A DNA stretch of 64,000 bases from Heliocidaris erythrogramma (GCA_025617745.1 CM046856.1:44569049-44633048); one strand, 5' to 3'; counted from the first letter of the stretch, positions 46,713 through 60,012 are shown. Made by a program: numbers and translations. Notes: generated by a model from the letters alone, not told the origin.

Positions 46713-48620
46713 TTGCATAATGTTTAATTCAAAAGATATGCTCATTATGAAATTTCAAAAAAAAATCCAAGATGGCCTCCTAAATAGCCAAATTCGAACC
46801 CATGTGACACGATTTGGCAAATCATTAACTAGACACTTCAGGCCTTGGTTTAAAAAATGTATCTCGATGGTGCTCGGGGACCCCTATTTCCGACTAGACT
46901 ACATATACATCATCTGAGATGACTGGTATGAATAAAGAGTGTCAGAATTGTGAATTTCTGTTTCTCAGAGGTCAAGTCAACAAGAAAGAGTGTTCAAACA
47001 ATGGGCATGAAGGGTGGATACTATATTATGTAACTCTTAGCGAGCATAATTTGGGATTCAAAGTTGGGATGGATTGATGTTATATCATGATTTTTAATTA
47101 CGCAAATCTATGACATCCAGGTTTATTTTCAGTTCCGACCACAAAGTTAGTAGGAAAGAGAGTGTTCAAAAAATGGTTGGGCACTGATAATATAACTCTT
47201 CGCTGGCATAAAGGGAATCAAAAAAGTTGAGGTTGGTTGGTGTTGATATAGTCATGATTTTTAGTTTTGCAAATCAAATGTGCCATAGAGGTTTCTTAAC
47301 TTACTTGAAATTGAAAAAAAAGAAGTTTGATTTTAATTACAGAGGACAGACTGTATTCAATCAAATACAGTATAAATTCAGTAAAAATCCTATCCTCTGT
47401 CTAGAAATCATCATGTTCATTCAGATAGGATGATTTACCAGTTAGAGGGACACACAAAGCGCAATCTTGTGTGTGATAACTTGTATTTACATTTTTCACC
47501 TTGCTACCGGGTGACTGAATTCCAGAAAACGAGACTTAGCAATTACACTGATGCAGTGTGCATTCCTGGTGTAAAAGCATGCATGTGCCAGGTCTCTACT
47601 TTAGATTTTTACTCAGAATTTGAAGATGAGTTTACAAATAAGAACATTAGCTATAGATACATGCCACTAAAACTTGTAGTCTTTTTAAAACATTTCCTGA
47701 AATACAACTACAAGTTTCCCTTTCGACATTTTTCTAGTGAAAATGTACAAAAATTACATGTATTCCAGTATTGAACTATCTAAATATGAGCATATTGGAG
47801 CACCTCGCTGCCCGTATGACGTGATAGTCGAGCCAATATTGCCCTTCTCAAAATCCTCTAGGGGCTGCAGCCCTTCGTACGCGTATATCCCCCTCCAAGT
47901 TATCTACGGAATATACAAGCTGGGAGCAAAACAATTTTTTTATTCTGGCATTTTTAAGGTGCAAAAATGTCATATTTTATTCGATGTACTAAGGAAAATT
48001 CGCAAATAACCACTGCGATCTAGGCCAAGATCCAAATATTGAACACTGATGAAAGTCCCTTTTCTGACTTCTTTCTCAAATGGGGGCATAACACTGACGG
48101 AACAAGTGAGAAAAAATCAAGGAATTTAGGAAGGCCACCGAAAGTTGATATTATAGTCACATGTGGTATGGGGCACGTGCCCCGCAAATCAGATGGGGGA
48201 AAAGGAAAATAATGAAAGAGGAGAAGAGAAAAAAGATGGAGGAGAGGAAAAGGAAGAGAAAAAAAGACAATAATTGGACCCCTTTTATGTTTTGCTTTCT
48301 TTTTGTTTTGTTCAAGCGGACCCTGCTCGCCAGCGCCCTCTATAATAAGGGCCTGTGTATCATGGATTTTCTATGCTATGAACTAAATACAATTCAACCC
48401 AATTTTATTCCCATTTCCAGCAAAAACAATTCCAAGAAAATTAATCAAATTAGACATAGAAACAATATGATACATTCTGCACAATCTGAGTTTTAGAACT
48501 ATAGCTTTGAATTTATCATGTACATGATGTATACAATTATTTAGTGTATAAGATTTCTTTAAACGTCAGCATGAACATCAACCTGAAATTATTCCATCAG
48601 TGCCAATGGTATAATGTAAA
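46713..48620. other. Unassigned; third copy of GCGAGCGAG repeat fragment
   Basis: At 47785-47885 GGAGCACCTCGCTGCCCG and AGGGGCTGCAGCCC match part of the repeat at 26270 and 36310. A 114-codon frame at 47430-47774 and a 111-codon Lys/Glu/Arg-rich frame at 48161-48496 show no family resemblance; the latter arises from a purine-rich AGGAAAAGG tract. Confidence 0.45.
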
Positions 48621-48624
48621 GCAT

Positions 48625-48765
48625 ACTGCTTGTATCTAAACAAAAATAGGACCAACAGCTTTAAGTCCTCTCCGAGGGACTTACCAAAGGACACGAGTGC
48701 ATCCTGGTTTCGAACCAGGGTCCTTCAATTACAAAGCCACTGCTCGACCACACGCAAAGCGTGCG
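48625..48765 (-). repeat. tRNA-derived SINE
   Basis: On the minus strand a tRNA-like head has an A-box-like TGGTCGAGCAGTGG and a perfect B box GGTTCGAAACC within a T-arm CCCTGGTTCGAAACCAGG. It is followed by a non-tRNA body (TCCTTTGGTAAGTCCCTC...). The head is too short and irregular to be a working tRNA. Pol III promoter boxes spaced ~30 bp apart support a SINE. Confidence 0.6.
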
Positions 48766-49081
48766 AATTTGGTGATGAGCACGCTCCCCCAGAGGGTAGG
48801 TGCAGGGAGGGGAGTTTTACAGCAAATTTTTGCTAGTAGCAAACAATTCTTTTTAGGCGGAAAGTTATAGGCATAGATCGACGCCCAGACTGGTTTACAA
48901 GTTTTCCCCTTCCCACGCGAAGCGCGAAACCTCTGAGGATTTATAGCAAATTTGAGAATAAGTTAGCGACTTGTACATGTAGCAGCTTATTTTAGGCGGA
49001 AAGTTATTTCGACACCCGGACTGCTTTTCAATTATTGGACGCAATACTGCACTGTATGTATCAGGGGTGGGTGCAGGGGGG
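48766..49081. repeat. Diverged direct duplication, ~130 bp unit
   Basis: TTTTAGGCGGAAAGTTAT occurs at about 48851 and 48990, each preceded by ACAGCAAATTT or ATAGCAAATTT and followed by CGACGCCCAGACTG or CGACACCCGGACTG. Confidence 0.6.
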
Positions 49082-49240
49082 TGTTTCATAAAGCTGTTCG
49101 TAAAGTTACGAATGACTTTACGAACGACTGGAACATGTTCTTGGGTGCTGTACTTACTAGATTCTCAATCATTTAGCGCAAGAACTGATCACCAGTCGTG
49201 CGTAAAGTCGTGCGTAACTTACGAACAGCTTTATGAAACA
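49082..49240. mobile_element. Hairpin MITE, 159 bp
   Basis: Ends TGTTTCATAAAGCTGTTCGT and exact inverse. The arms continue with AAAGTTACGAATGACTTTAC paired to a slightly different inverse. No clear target duplication. Confidence 0.75.
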
Positions 49241-49481
49241 AATTTCGTAGCGCCTTTTTAGCCTTTTCTCTCTCACATCCGCCACTTTTTCACTCTCGCC
49301 TAAATAGGGGGGGGGGGGGGAGGGGCATGGCCCCAGGGGTGTAATTGACCCTCCCCATTGACCTTCCCCATATTGCTTCGACACAGCCGTTGGGGTGTCT
49401 CCCATCCAATATTATAATTTTGTTTACTAATTTAATTCTTTCATATCTGATCATTGAAAGTCATTTTCCAATATTCGATTA

Positions 49482-50000
49482 TGAATAGCGACCCTCTTCT
49501 CTGATTATGAATTGCGACCCTCTTCTCCGATTATGAATAGCGACCCACTTCTCCGATTATGAATAGCGACCCTCTTCTCCGATTATGAATAGCGACCAAT
49601 GAAATACACTGTAAATCATAACTGTAAAACTACAAGCTTTTTGCCCCTTGAAATTACAAGTTATATTGCCGTTATTTCAATTTTACAGTCTGTTTCCTGT
49701 AAAATAACAGCAAGTTTGTTGGTTTACCGGAAATCAGCATATATTTACAATCGCCCGACATAAAACACTGTTAAAAAACATTTTCTCATATTTAAACCAC
49801 GGTCTATGTACTGTGGAAAGACGTGCATTTCCGGCATCCTGACTGCCAGGAATTTCTCGCGAAAAGCGGCAATTTTTTTTTAGAGTGTAGCGACCCTCAT
49901 TTCGTATTATGAATAGCGACCCTTTTCTCCTATTACGAATAGCGACCCTCTTTCTATATTATGAATAGCGACCCTCTTCTCGCATTATGAATATTGGTCC
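49482..50000. repeat. 26-bp tandem array split by a MITE
   Basis: GATTATGAATAGCGACCCTC units recur every 26 bp at 49485-49597 and resume at 49888-50000. A 281-bp TA-flanked MITE (49607-49887) with ends CACTGTAAA and CACTCTAAA separates them. Confidence 0.75.
49607..49887. mobile_element. TA-flanked MITE inside the 26-bp array
   Basis: TA at 49605-49606 and 49888-49889. The terminal inverted repeats are short (CACTSTAAA). The interior has several TTACAG/CTGTAA words. Non-coding. Confidence 0.5.
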
Positions 50001-50149
50001 TTATGAGTTATGACCCTCATTGGGCATAGCCAGTCTCATCTCACATTATGAATAGCGGTCCTTATGAATAATGGTCCTTATGACTTTATGAATAGTAACC
50101 CCCCTTTTCCGTTTTATTTCAGAGGTACATTTTACATGACGGAAGGGCA

Positions 50150-50287
50150 CTTCTTCTTATACTTCTTCTTCCTCTTTTTCTTCCTCCTCCTCCTCTTCTC
50201 CTTCTTCCACTACTACTACTACTACTATTTCTTCTTCTCCTTCTGCTTCTTCGTCTTCTTCTTCTCCTCCTTCTCCTTCTTCTTCTA
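50150..50287. repeat. CTT-rich microsatellite
   Basis: Imperfect (CTT)n with TCC and ACTACT interruptions; its Phe-rich open frame is an artefact of the repeat. Confidence 0.9.
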
Positions 50288-51127
50288 GTATTCAAAGTAT
50301 ATTGTTACAATATATGTACTTGCAGATCACACCTATGCAGTTAATTGGAGGCAAAGCTGGAGAGACTGAGAGTGAAAGTGTAAAAACTAGAGACTAAGCA
50401 CGTCACCCCTTTCCTTAGATTTGTTCAGATATGCAATTACCGTTATGGTTGGTAATAGACATCAAAAACTGCACAAAATATCTTATAATGTTATTTCCCT
50501 CTGCATGCTCAGAGTGAAAGTTGATTGAGCCTTCGTTACATCTGTTAAGTACGTCCAGTATGAGAGGATGAAAGCTTATCTTCGTGGTGCTGTCTCTTTG
50601 CAGAATCTTTGACAATATTAGATAAAGAATAGGAATTTTTCTGCTGGTTTGGTTACCCATTCAAAAAAGTTACAAATGATCGTCGAAATTTATTGAGTAA
50701 TTCTAACGACATACCTATACCATTAATTGTAAAGCGGGTATATCCTTTTAAACTTAATAAATAGTAAAAGCATAGTTTAGAGATATTAGCGAATTCACTG
50801 AGAGCAAAAGTACCATGATTTGCAAAAGATTAAAGTAGATATTCAAAGAAAATCACAAATATGGCAATTAATGTATCACTAGAAACTGGGAAGCTTACAG
50901 ATGGCAATCGTATAAGTTTTATGTCAACTGCGTATCTGATGATTATAAAAACAACACAAATAAAAGCTCTTCTCAGCATCTGGAATATCCGAGGATTCGC
51001 CAGAAATATAGCGATGTTTTGATGTCGTCACACTCGGGATCGATCCTGCTTAAGCAGACGACGTCCTATAATGAATGAACGTAATTGCAATGCAATTATT
51101 TATCAAATTATAAAGAGTTTGGTGTAT
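50288..51127. other. Unassigned flank
   Basis: No gene or repeat recognised between the CTT microsatellite and E5. Confidence 0.4.
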
Positions 51128-51131
51128 TTAA

Positions 51132-51777
51132 AGGACAATTAACCCCACGTGATATTCTAGATGCACCTATTGTCTGCTACGTCTTTCCATGGAGGCTGCC
51201 ATTTTGTGCATGACACGGATCATTAGGTACCATATGCATTGATAATAGCCTACCTTTACAACAGATACGTCGCTTTGTTCTGATTGTATTACGATTGTTA
51301 TTGGCCATGGGCCTAGATAATTGACGACCCATGAGTTCTAATAGCCATCCTGTAAAGCAGATTCCTCGCTTTGTTTTGGTATTGTTACGATTGTCTCCGT
51401 CCTTGACGTCAATTCTCCGTCCTTGACGTATATTTTTTATGAAGTATATTTTTTATGAACAAATTAAGACCTTTTAAAAAATATATAAAACTAAACTTAC
51501 ATTTCAGAATATGTGACTTTATCTAATATATATTTGTCCTCTAAAAATCAATTACAAGTTAACGATGAAGGAAATTTTACTTGGGATGAAAAATATGTTC
51601 GTGTACACATAAAGTAATGGCAGCCCCCTTATTATTGCTAGCAGACGATAACTTGGCTGGAAAATAGTGATTTATATCTATATCCTGTGTTTTTACATGA
51701 AATTGCATGTATCAAATAAGAGGCATATACTACACCATTCAAAATAAGCTAATTCATACGCTGAGGTTAATTTCCCT
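51132..51777. mobile_element. 646-bp TTAA MITE, apparently identical to the LTR insertion (E5)
   Basis: TTAA at 51128-51131 and 51778-51781. Same length as 7365-8010 and no difference found on reading through, which implies recent copying. Confidence 0.95.
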
Positions 51778-51781
51778 TTAA

Positions 51782-53002
51782 ACATGACCTTATTTCACAC
51801 CATTATAAAGGGAAAGTGAAACTGATTCTGATAGCTAAAACCGTTTGATTGTAAATACACAGGAGAAGGGTCAATGATCAATGAAATAAACCCAACTTTC
51901 AAATTGAAAAGCCCTCCGAATAATAGCAGGATGGTATTCGTTCCCTCTTGAAACGCCGAACATGCCCCGGTGCAAGCAGCTGAAAATACAATGGCGTCTT
52001 ATTTTGTTTACAAGTGACTGATTCCTTTATTTTTTGAACGCTGCATTTTTCATCAAAATAATACCATACACGAAGTTAAGAGTGAGGCAACAGACTAACA
52101 TTAAGACTGACGCTAGTGAAGGAAGAGAAATAAGTGAAAAGGAGATGACAAAATAGGCTCTGAAAAATGTGTAAGATGTTATGGGATATCGTCTGCTTAG
52201 ACAGGACTGGTCCATGGTGTGTCGTCACATATCTCAGCAGCGTTCGAGGAGCTCTTCAGCTGCTATATCGGGGGCTGTATTTTACCGTTTTATAATTGAT
52301 AATAATCATTACTTCAAATGTTTCCAAGCGTTGAATTTGGATAACCTTGTTTAATTTATGCCATCTATGCAATAATAAGTATTAAGCCAATATTTAAAAT
52401 CATCAAAGTTCTACTTTAAGACCACTATTCCAAAAGGCAATAAGTCAAAGAAAGACGAAAAATTTAAAAACATTATTCGCTCCACTTTCAGACATACAAT
52501 TATTTTCATGGCATAACCTATGTATCATACTGGAACTATAGGCTCATACCATTACTCTTGTGCTACTGATCACTGTAGTAAACATGTTATGTAATCATTC
52601 AATGAGACAAAAAGTATTCCAAATTATTAAAATACCCACAAATCCCTAGGTGGTCTTAAACTTTTGCAGATGATGGTAATATAGCTTATATGATGATCAA
52701 GCAAGGATAATAAGCAGTGCAGAATTACTGAAGTTCCCGAAAAGTACGTCATAATTATGTTCATTGGCGATTCAGTAAACTTTACCATATTAGTCTGTAC
52801 GTTTTTAAGAAGCTTAACTTTATCAATCTTCCGCAGAAGTGGCAATGGAACGTCTGATTTCGAATCTCTATTAAACTTGACATACCAGGATTATAGACTG
52901 CATAATTCAGGGGGAAAGAACTTTTGAATAGATAAGTAATACCAATTCAGGGAAGTTTATAAAAAAAAAAGAAAAAGAAACATGTCTAGTGGCTTTAAAC
53001 TA
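51782..53002. other. Unassigned flank
   Basis: AT-rich; no gene. TAAAGGGAAAGTGAAACTG near 51806 resembles a TTAA-element start but has no partner in the window. Confidence 0.4.
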
Positions 53003-53006
53003 TTAA

Positions 53007-53908
53007 AGGAGAATTAACCCCTGATTACAAATTTACTTATATATGAAGGTGTAATATATTCCTACTTATTGGCCTAAATCATTTTCTAACAAGATCAGAA
53101 AAGGGTATAAATAAAGATATTCCAACACCCGGTATCGTCTCCTACTCATTTACATGGGGGCTGCCATTTTCTTGCTGATTTGGAGTTGTACATGAACCAT
53201 TGGGAAATGTTCCAGTCAGGAATATATTTTGAATCCAAATCCTTAATTGATTTTCTTCATTACCTAAAATCCCATATGTGACGAAAAAAATATAAAGTGG
53301 GTGTTTACATGTATTATAAAAATTAAATCTTTATAATGATACTTTTAAATTGTCTGGTTTTGCTTAACAAAAATCTATTTTCTTGGGTTTGCCAAACAGA
53401 ACAGAACATAATATATGCAGCATGCATTCCGACTTTTCAAGTCCATTATCCGAAAGCAGGTGAATGCATAGTTTGCCGCTATAGATGCTCAGGGAAGAAG
53501 CATCCATAAAATTTGAATTAATTTGCTCCGTCCCATACGTCCAGTATCGAGAAAATAGATTTCTATTAAGCGAATATCGATTTTCAACAGAAATATATAA
53601 GGAAATCTTCAGTTTAAAAATAAATTGACACATCTATTCTATATTATTAATCTCAAATGGGTTTTTAATTTTGAAAAAGGCAACTGAGCATTTGGATTAA
53701 GAAAATCTTCTTGTACACATAAACAAAATGGCAGCCCCCATGTGCTGCTAGCAGACGATACATATTGCTAGCAGATGGTAAATTTTGCTCAGAAAATCTT
53801 GATTCGTATCGGTCTCGTATATGTTGACGCGAAGCCATATAGTCTAACAAGTAGGAATAAATAACACCTTTGAACACTATCGTTTTTATTTTTGAGCGTA
53901 ATTCTCCT
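53007..53908. mobile_element. 902-bp TTAA MITE, relative of E2/E5 (E6)
   Basis: TTAA at 53003-53006 and 53909-53912; termini AGGAGAATTAACCCC and, inverted, AGGAGAATTACGCTC. Shares GGGGGCTGCCATTTT and CTAGCAGACGATA with E2/E5 at matching places, but most of the interior differs. Confidence 0.85.
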
Positions 53909-54279
53909 TTAAACCATTTTTAAAATGTTTTAATAGCCTGTTTTCATACAAAATTAATAACCCTACTTTTCTTTATACGGATAATCTTAAAGATCGAATC
54001 ATATTCACATTTAATGAAAAAAATTCAGTGGTCAAATAGTTACCCATTGCTATACTCTCGTCATATCAGTTGTTGTGGATCAGTGGATTTGCCACTCTCA
54101 TCCCAGGTGTTAAATGGGTACCCGGTAAGATGCGAAAGTTAATGTCGTTTGTTTAGCAATTTGAGCGTCACTGTACTGCCCATTGCTGGTATACTCCCCA
54201 GGGAGCGGATCATGTGCATCATTGTGTGTGGCCATGTCAGAATCCGATGACCGGGGTAATGTAAAGCGGTAATGTAAAA

Positions 54280-54327
54280 CTAATTGCTTGCCTAATGCAC
54301 CTATGTAAGATCAGTTATTATGACATG
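54280..54327. repeat. Dispersed repeat, inverse copy at 61722-61768
   Basis: TTGCTTGCCTAATGCACCTA followed by TGTAAGATCAGTTATTATGAC is matched in reverse near 61722-61768 with few changes. Confidence 0.65.
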
Positions 54328-54329
54328 TA

Positions 54330-54542
54330 CAGCCCTGGAAAAAATTATTAGACAAAGCTTCTGTAATAAAGGTACTATAATATGCATTCCACTAATGAAA
54401 ATTATTTGTCTTTGTATTTAATTGAATGAATAACAAATTCCAGCAATTGTACCTTGCTTTTATGATATTTTATTTAATTCTTACCACAAATACAACACTT
54501 TCACTAAAAATTCTTGGTCTAATAATTTTTTTTCCATGGCTG
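54330..54542. mobile_element. Tc1/mariner-like MITE, 213 bp
   Basis: TA at 54328-54329 and 54543-54544. Ends CAGCCCTGGAAAAAATTATT and inverse with CAGCCATGG plus a longer A run, then AGACC/AGACA. Both TA target and CAG start fit Tc1/mariner. Confidence 0.85.
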
Positions 54543-55769
54543 TATGTGTGTGCGTGTGTATGCATGTGTGTGAGGTCTCCTGACCATTAAAATCCTTCAA
54601 ATATCGGAAGACTCTTTACCACAAATGAACAGCAATTTATATTATCAGTCTCAAGAGGGTGCTTCATATAAATTAAATTTGAATGTAATTTCTAGTCTTT
54701 ATTTACACGATTTTTAATGATGAAATATCGAATGGTTGCAGTAAAATTAAGTGCCTGAAACATGCATGTTATCTTTTCAATCTCGTGATAATCAAATATA
54801 AAACATAACTACACTTACACTATACGGTGCACGTATAAAATAATAAAATATTAAAATAGAATATAAAATAAAATAAAATAAAATCTGAAATCCGATACAC
54901 TACATGAGGGGTGTGGATATTAAAATATTTAGTCAGCAGAACAAACAACAAAATTAATTTTAAAACACTTTAAAAAAATGAATCAAATCAAAATGAATGA
55001 TGCGGTATCAGTTGAAATGACGTAACTTATACCCAGGTGCGTCATGGTAGGGTAATTAGAATAAAAGCTGTGACCCATACAATGCGCCATTTTTCACCCT
55101 CTATCTTAGGAAATTTTGAATAACAATTTAGTTTCCAACTTTTGAAGAAAAAAACTTAGTTACCTTGTCCCTAGTAATTTTTATTATAATGCAATAATTA
55201 TTTTTTTTAAAGAGTTGGATATTGCTATTGGTATCACTTTTCCATGTACTTGACGGCAATTTTGTAAATTTAAAAAATACAATTTGTAATGGATTTCTTC
55301 TCGGTACAAGGTCATGTGACATGTGCATCATTTTTGTGACACAATCATTATTTTGGGGAGGCATAAATGTTATTCAAACATGCCCATTGTTCGTCCTTTT
55401 TTGTGACTGTGATGTGGGTCAATTTTAATCGTTTTACCAGTCACAAAACTGAAAGAGGTGTGCCCAAAGTTCAATTTCAATTTGACAAATAACACACCAT
55501 AATAATTATGTGGGGGTATAGGGTGCGTCATTACCATTGGCATGGGCATAATTTTCTTGTAAGTAAAAAATGTGTCCTTTATTCTGAAATCCAAGCCATC
55601 TTCGGTTAATAATACTTACACTTTTTTTATACACACACTTATATTAATTATCACCATGGACGTACTTTGCAGTTTTACAATGTTTGGGAGTGAAAATTTT
55701 TTAAATGTGGCACTTTATGTAATCTCATCATCAAAATTACATATCCGAGAACCTCGATGCCAAAATAAA

Positions 55770-55985
55770 AGGACATTCGTCTTGAAGACGTCTTATATTG
55801 AGGTAATTTTGACGTTTTTCTAGTCAAAGAAGACGTCTTTATGACGTCCTGAAGACATGTTTATTTACCAATTAAAGACGTCATAAAGAGGTATCTTTTA
55901 CGCCGTGTGCTATTCATAGTGACGTATTAGAGACGCCTTAAGGACGTTTTAAAGACATCTTAAATACGTCAAAAATGATATGTTA
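55770..55985. repeat. GACGTC-rich repeat, copy 1
   Basis: Many AAGACGTCTT, GACGTCATAAAG and TTAAGGACGT words; resembles 60905-61205. A short relative is at 56308-56330. Confidence 0.6.
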
Positions 55986-57525
55986 TATCATCATATCCTA
56001 CAACAATATCTTATACCTAGCTACTATACCACTGTATCTACTTTACTATATATAGGGACTATAGTTTAGCACTTGTAAAAATGGTTGAAGATTGCAATTT
56101 TCTAATGTATTTCTGAAAATACCTCCTCGTGACATTGACTGAAGTATGTACAACATAATAATTAATGGAAGTACATTTCCATCACAACTAAAAGGGCAAT
56201 TATTGCATAAAATCCTCGAAATCAAATATCATCTATCTATTTTTGTCGTTTCTGGTCATTCAGGAATATTCACGATCGATTATTATACTCGGATCACGAA
56301 GTAAATATGACGTCTTTTTGGCGTCTTTTGACTTCATTAAAAACTAAAATAGTGAGGTATTCTTATATTATGAGGAGGCATTTTAAATCGAACTGGTAAG
56401 TTGTAAATGGTATTAATAGTACTACTACTACTACTAATAATAATAATAATGGCAACAATAATGATAAGAGGGGTTTGCAAAATACAAGCTTTGCTTTTTA
56501 GCATTCCCCTCCATTTTCAGCATTTATTTATTATAATTATCTTTGAAAATTACACTGAATGAAAATTATTGTTATTACATGCATTTTGTTCATGATATTA
56601 TGAAGGATGTATTCACGTTTGTCTTTATATTGTTGAAAATGGTTCATGATATTATTTATGATGTAATAACGTTATATTTTGTTGAAAAATGGTTCATGAA
56701 ATTATGATGTAATACGATTATTCGAATCAGCGAATAATTACATTTGCGAGATAATACAGGGTAATACACGGTTAGGGCGGTGTGCACTGCATTAGCTTGC
56801 TGTATTCGGTTTCCACGGTTTTGCAGACGACCAAATGTCAAAGCGCGCGCTTTTGGGCAAACGCGGGAAACCGCACTGCAAAGAACACGCCCCCACCGCA
56901 TGCCTGGGATTGGTGGACAACTGCGCATTAAACGCCGTATAACGGCGTCCTTGGAGACGGCCAATCAACTTGTGCGCAGGCTCGGGTTAGCACCACCCCT
57001 ACGCGTAGAGTAGCCAATCAAAGGCGCTAATCAACAGAAGGAACGCGCACATGGTTCTCCGAATCTGAATCATGCTTTTAGTCTCAACTCAACCTCTGGG
57101 GACAATGGATGTTATTTTGCCCTCCCTCCCTCCCTGTATAAAATAGAGTAACTGGTAGGGCATAGGATAAGTGCATTACCAAAACAAGGTTAAGGTGGAG
57201 GAAAAAGTGTTACATGTAAATCTCAGGGAAATAGTCAGTCATATAGCAAATAATGTCAGAGGGAAGGAATTGAAAAAAAAAAAAAATAAATAAAATAAAT
57301 AAATAAATAAATGAATAATTGGAAATAAAGGTGTAAAGAAAAAAGAAATCATAACATGGTGCACTTGCAAATTCAGCAGGAACGAATGATAAAAGGGTGA
57401 CATGATTCCCTTTTATAAACGAAACACGAATTGATGACTGCCTGGAAGGGCCCTCGCGACAATGAGTGGGCCTCATGTTTTTAGTTGAAATACGTTGTAT
57501 CTCAATACCTAGATTAGTTGGGTAG
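55986..57525. other. Unassigned with microsatellites
   Basis: (CTA)n/(TAA)n tract at 56420-56455, CCCTCCCTCC at 57121-57136 and (AAAT)n near 57270-57320. A GC-rich block at 56800-57010 opens frames on both strands without recognisable domains. Confidence 0.45.
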
Positions 57526-57529
57526 CCAC

Positions 57530-59520
57530 GAAACTTTCATTCAATCGTTGGCTGGTTGGTTGGGCTTGGAAACCTAAACATTTTTTGGACAAATGTATGT
57601 GTATTTCTTCGTGAGGATATTGTATTTTGTCATTCATTCATTGGTTGGTGGGTTAGGCTTGGAAACCTAAATAATGTAAAAATTAATAAATAATTAAAAA
57701 AAAATAATAATAATAATTGGATAATGGGACATCCAACCCTCACTGTTTGATGCTTTTAACTGATATTTTGTAATTCAGTTGAATATGATGCATGTATAAT
57801 GTGATCGATGGGATTTGGTCCACATAGAGAGAAATCATATTTTTTTTGAAGCCCCACCCACAATTGATGGGTGGGGCTACAAGTTCAGCGTGTCAGACGG
57901 GACATGAATTTATCAAGCCTTTCCCGCTGATACTCATTACAAATCTATGCTCATAGGAAATGCGTGTATTCATATTATTACTTGTCTGTGCCTTCTTGAA
58001 ACCTTTCATTATACGTTTAAAATTTCGCCAGGCTTTTAGGGGGAAAATGCCAAAAATGTGACTGTGACAGTCGGGCACATTGAGATTGTACACGAAATTT
58101 AATACTTAAAGATGACTAAATTTCCAGCATTTAATAGCCTATTCTTCTGTTCTAAAGGGGCTAACTTGTTTTTTCATTGATATGATGAAATATAAAGGTC
58201 AGAGGATTTTAATTTCCATCCATCAGAAAATTTTGTTTTAATCCCACGCATATAGTTTTTGCTGTAAATGAAAAACGCGACAAAGGGACATCAGTTTATG
58301 ATTGATCATTTTCTTCACAATATTGTATTCCACCAATTTAGCAGAAGAAATGAACTTCCCCCTAAAAAGAGCAAGAGTGCAACATTTTATTCCAAATCAT
58401 GGATCCAGTTTATTGTAAAAGTTATTTAAAAAATAGTTTTAAAAACGTGACAGATGGGACAAATATCTATCTGACCTTTGACCTCCTTTAAATCTAAAAA
58501 TTTATCATATTTTGAACTTTTTGTAAACAGATCCGAAATTCACCTTAGCCCCTCTGGCATTTTTACCACTGGCATTTTTACCTCTGGCATTTTTACCTCT
58601 GGCATTTTTACACCGAACCCAAGTGACATAAGTAAATGTTCAAATTACACTTTGCACTTTCACCCTAAGTTGATTTTTGTATGCATATACATGTATTTTG
58701 GCGAGGATATTGTATTTCTTCATTCATTCTGTTGTTGGTTGCCTGGGCTTGGAAACCTAAAACATGGCATACAGTGTATGCATATTTGGTGAGGATGTTG
58801 TATTTTTTCACTCATTCATTGGTTGGTTGTTTGGTTGGGCTTACATGTATATCTTGGTGAGGACATTGTAGTTCTTCGGTCAGTGGTTGGTTGGTTGGGC
58901 TTGGAGACCTAGAAAGGTTAAATAGTGGTTGGTTGGTTGGGCTTGGAAACCTAGACAGGTTAAACAGTGGGTGGTTGGTTGGGCTTGGAAGCCTAAAAAG
59001 GTGGTTATACAATGTATGCATATATGTTGATGATGATATTGTCACTGGTTAGTTGGTTTGGTTGGAAACCTAGACAGGTTAAACAGTGGTTGGTTGGTTG
59101 GACTTGGAAACCTAAAAGGGTGGTTACATAATGTATGCATATTATGTTGGTGAGGAGATTGTCAATGGTTGGTTGGTTGGGCTTGGAAACCTAAAAAGGT
59201 GGTTATACAATGTATGCATAAAATTGGTGAGGATATTGTATTTTTCACTAATTAATTGGTTGGTTACCTGGGCTGGAAACCCAGAAAGGTTAAACTTGTA
59301 CGTACATGTGTTGTTGATGATATTCTTTTTATCATTCTTCCATCGGTTGGTTAGACGGGCTTGGAAAACTATATGCATATCTGTTGGTGAAGATTTCAAA
59401 CTGGTTGTTTGATTGGGCTTGAAAACCTAAAAATTGGTCTGGGCAATGTGTGCATTCATGATTACCGGTATATATTTCATTCATTCATTCATTGGTTGGT
59501 TGGTTGGGCTTGAAAACAAA
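57530..59520. repeat. Irregular minisatellite of TGGTTGGTTGGGCTTGGAAACCTA units
   Basis: More than ten copies of GGTTGGTTGGGCTTGGAAAC-like sequence alternate with GTGAGGATATTGTATTTTTC and TTATACAATGTATGCATA. Unit length varies from about 60 to 130 bp. Four short CTGGCATTTTTAC repeats lie at 58553-58610. Confidence 0.85.
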
Positions 59521-59732
59521 AACTAACAAAAAAGAAAAGAAAGATGGCTGAGCAACGTACATGTGTCTATTTTCTTAAGTCAGTCAGGAGAGTTGGCGGG
59601 TTAGGCTGAAAATTATGAAGGTTTAGGGCTCTTGGCGGTACAAAGTTTGGATGGGTTTGTAATTGTTTTCCCATCAGTTCAGGTCAATCATAGGGGGAGG
59701 GGTTCTATATATAGGTAAAGAAAAACGGGAGA

Positions 59733-60012
59733 TGGGAATCAGTGTCCCTGGAAACGCCTGTCCCGGGACGCCGGCTGGATGTCTTCCTCCCGGCAGGTCA
59801 CGTGACCAGGTTCCCCTCCTAGAATTCATGTTCACGTCTTGAAGCCTCTCTCCCTCCTACATGTACATGTGTATATTCTGACACATTTGAGAAGTTTGTA
59901 TTGAATAGATGATAACTGTTTGAGGGGAATCCGCGCCCCAGGAAACTCCTGTCCTGGCATCCCGGCTGGATCTCTTCCTCCCGGCAAGTCATGTGACCCG
60001 GATTCCCCCCCT
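59733..60012. repeat. Direct duplication with CGGCTGGAT and CTTCCTCCCGGCA blocks
   Basis: Two ~95-bp copies at about 59733-59822 and 59919-60008 share CCTGTCC..G, CGGCTGGAT, CTCTTCCTCCCGGCA and TCACGTGACC / TCATGTGACC. The order is the same, so it is a direct repeat. Confidence 0.75.

Noticed and set aside
48161-48496. 111-codon Lys-rich frame
   Set aside because: Its charge comes from a purine-rich AGGAAAAGG tract; no family resemblance.
48700-48765. Possible tRNA gene on the minus strand
   Set aside because: It has a B box and T arm, but the D and anticodon arms do not fold properly and a SINE-like body follows.
50064-50288. 74-codon Phe-rich frame
   Set aside because: Pure translation of a CTT microsatellite.
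56780-57013. 77-codon Arg-rich frame
   Set aside because: Overlaps an equally long frame on the other strand in a GC-rich block; no domain.
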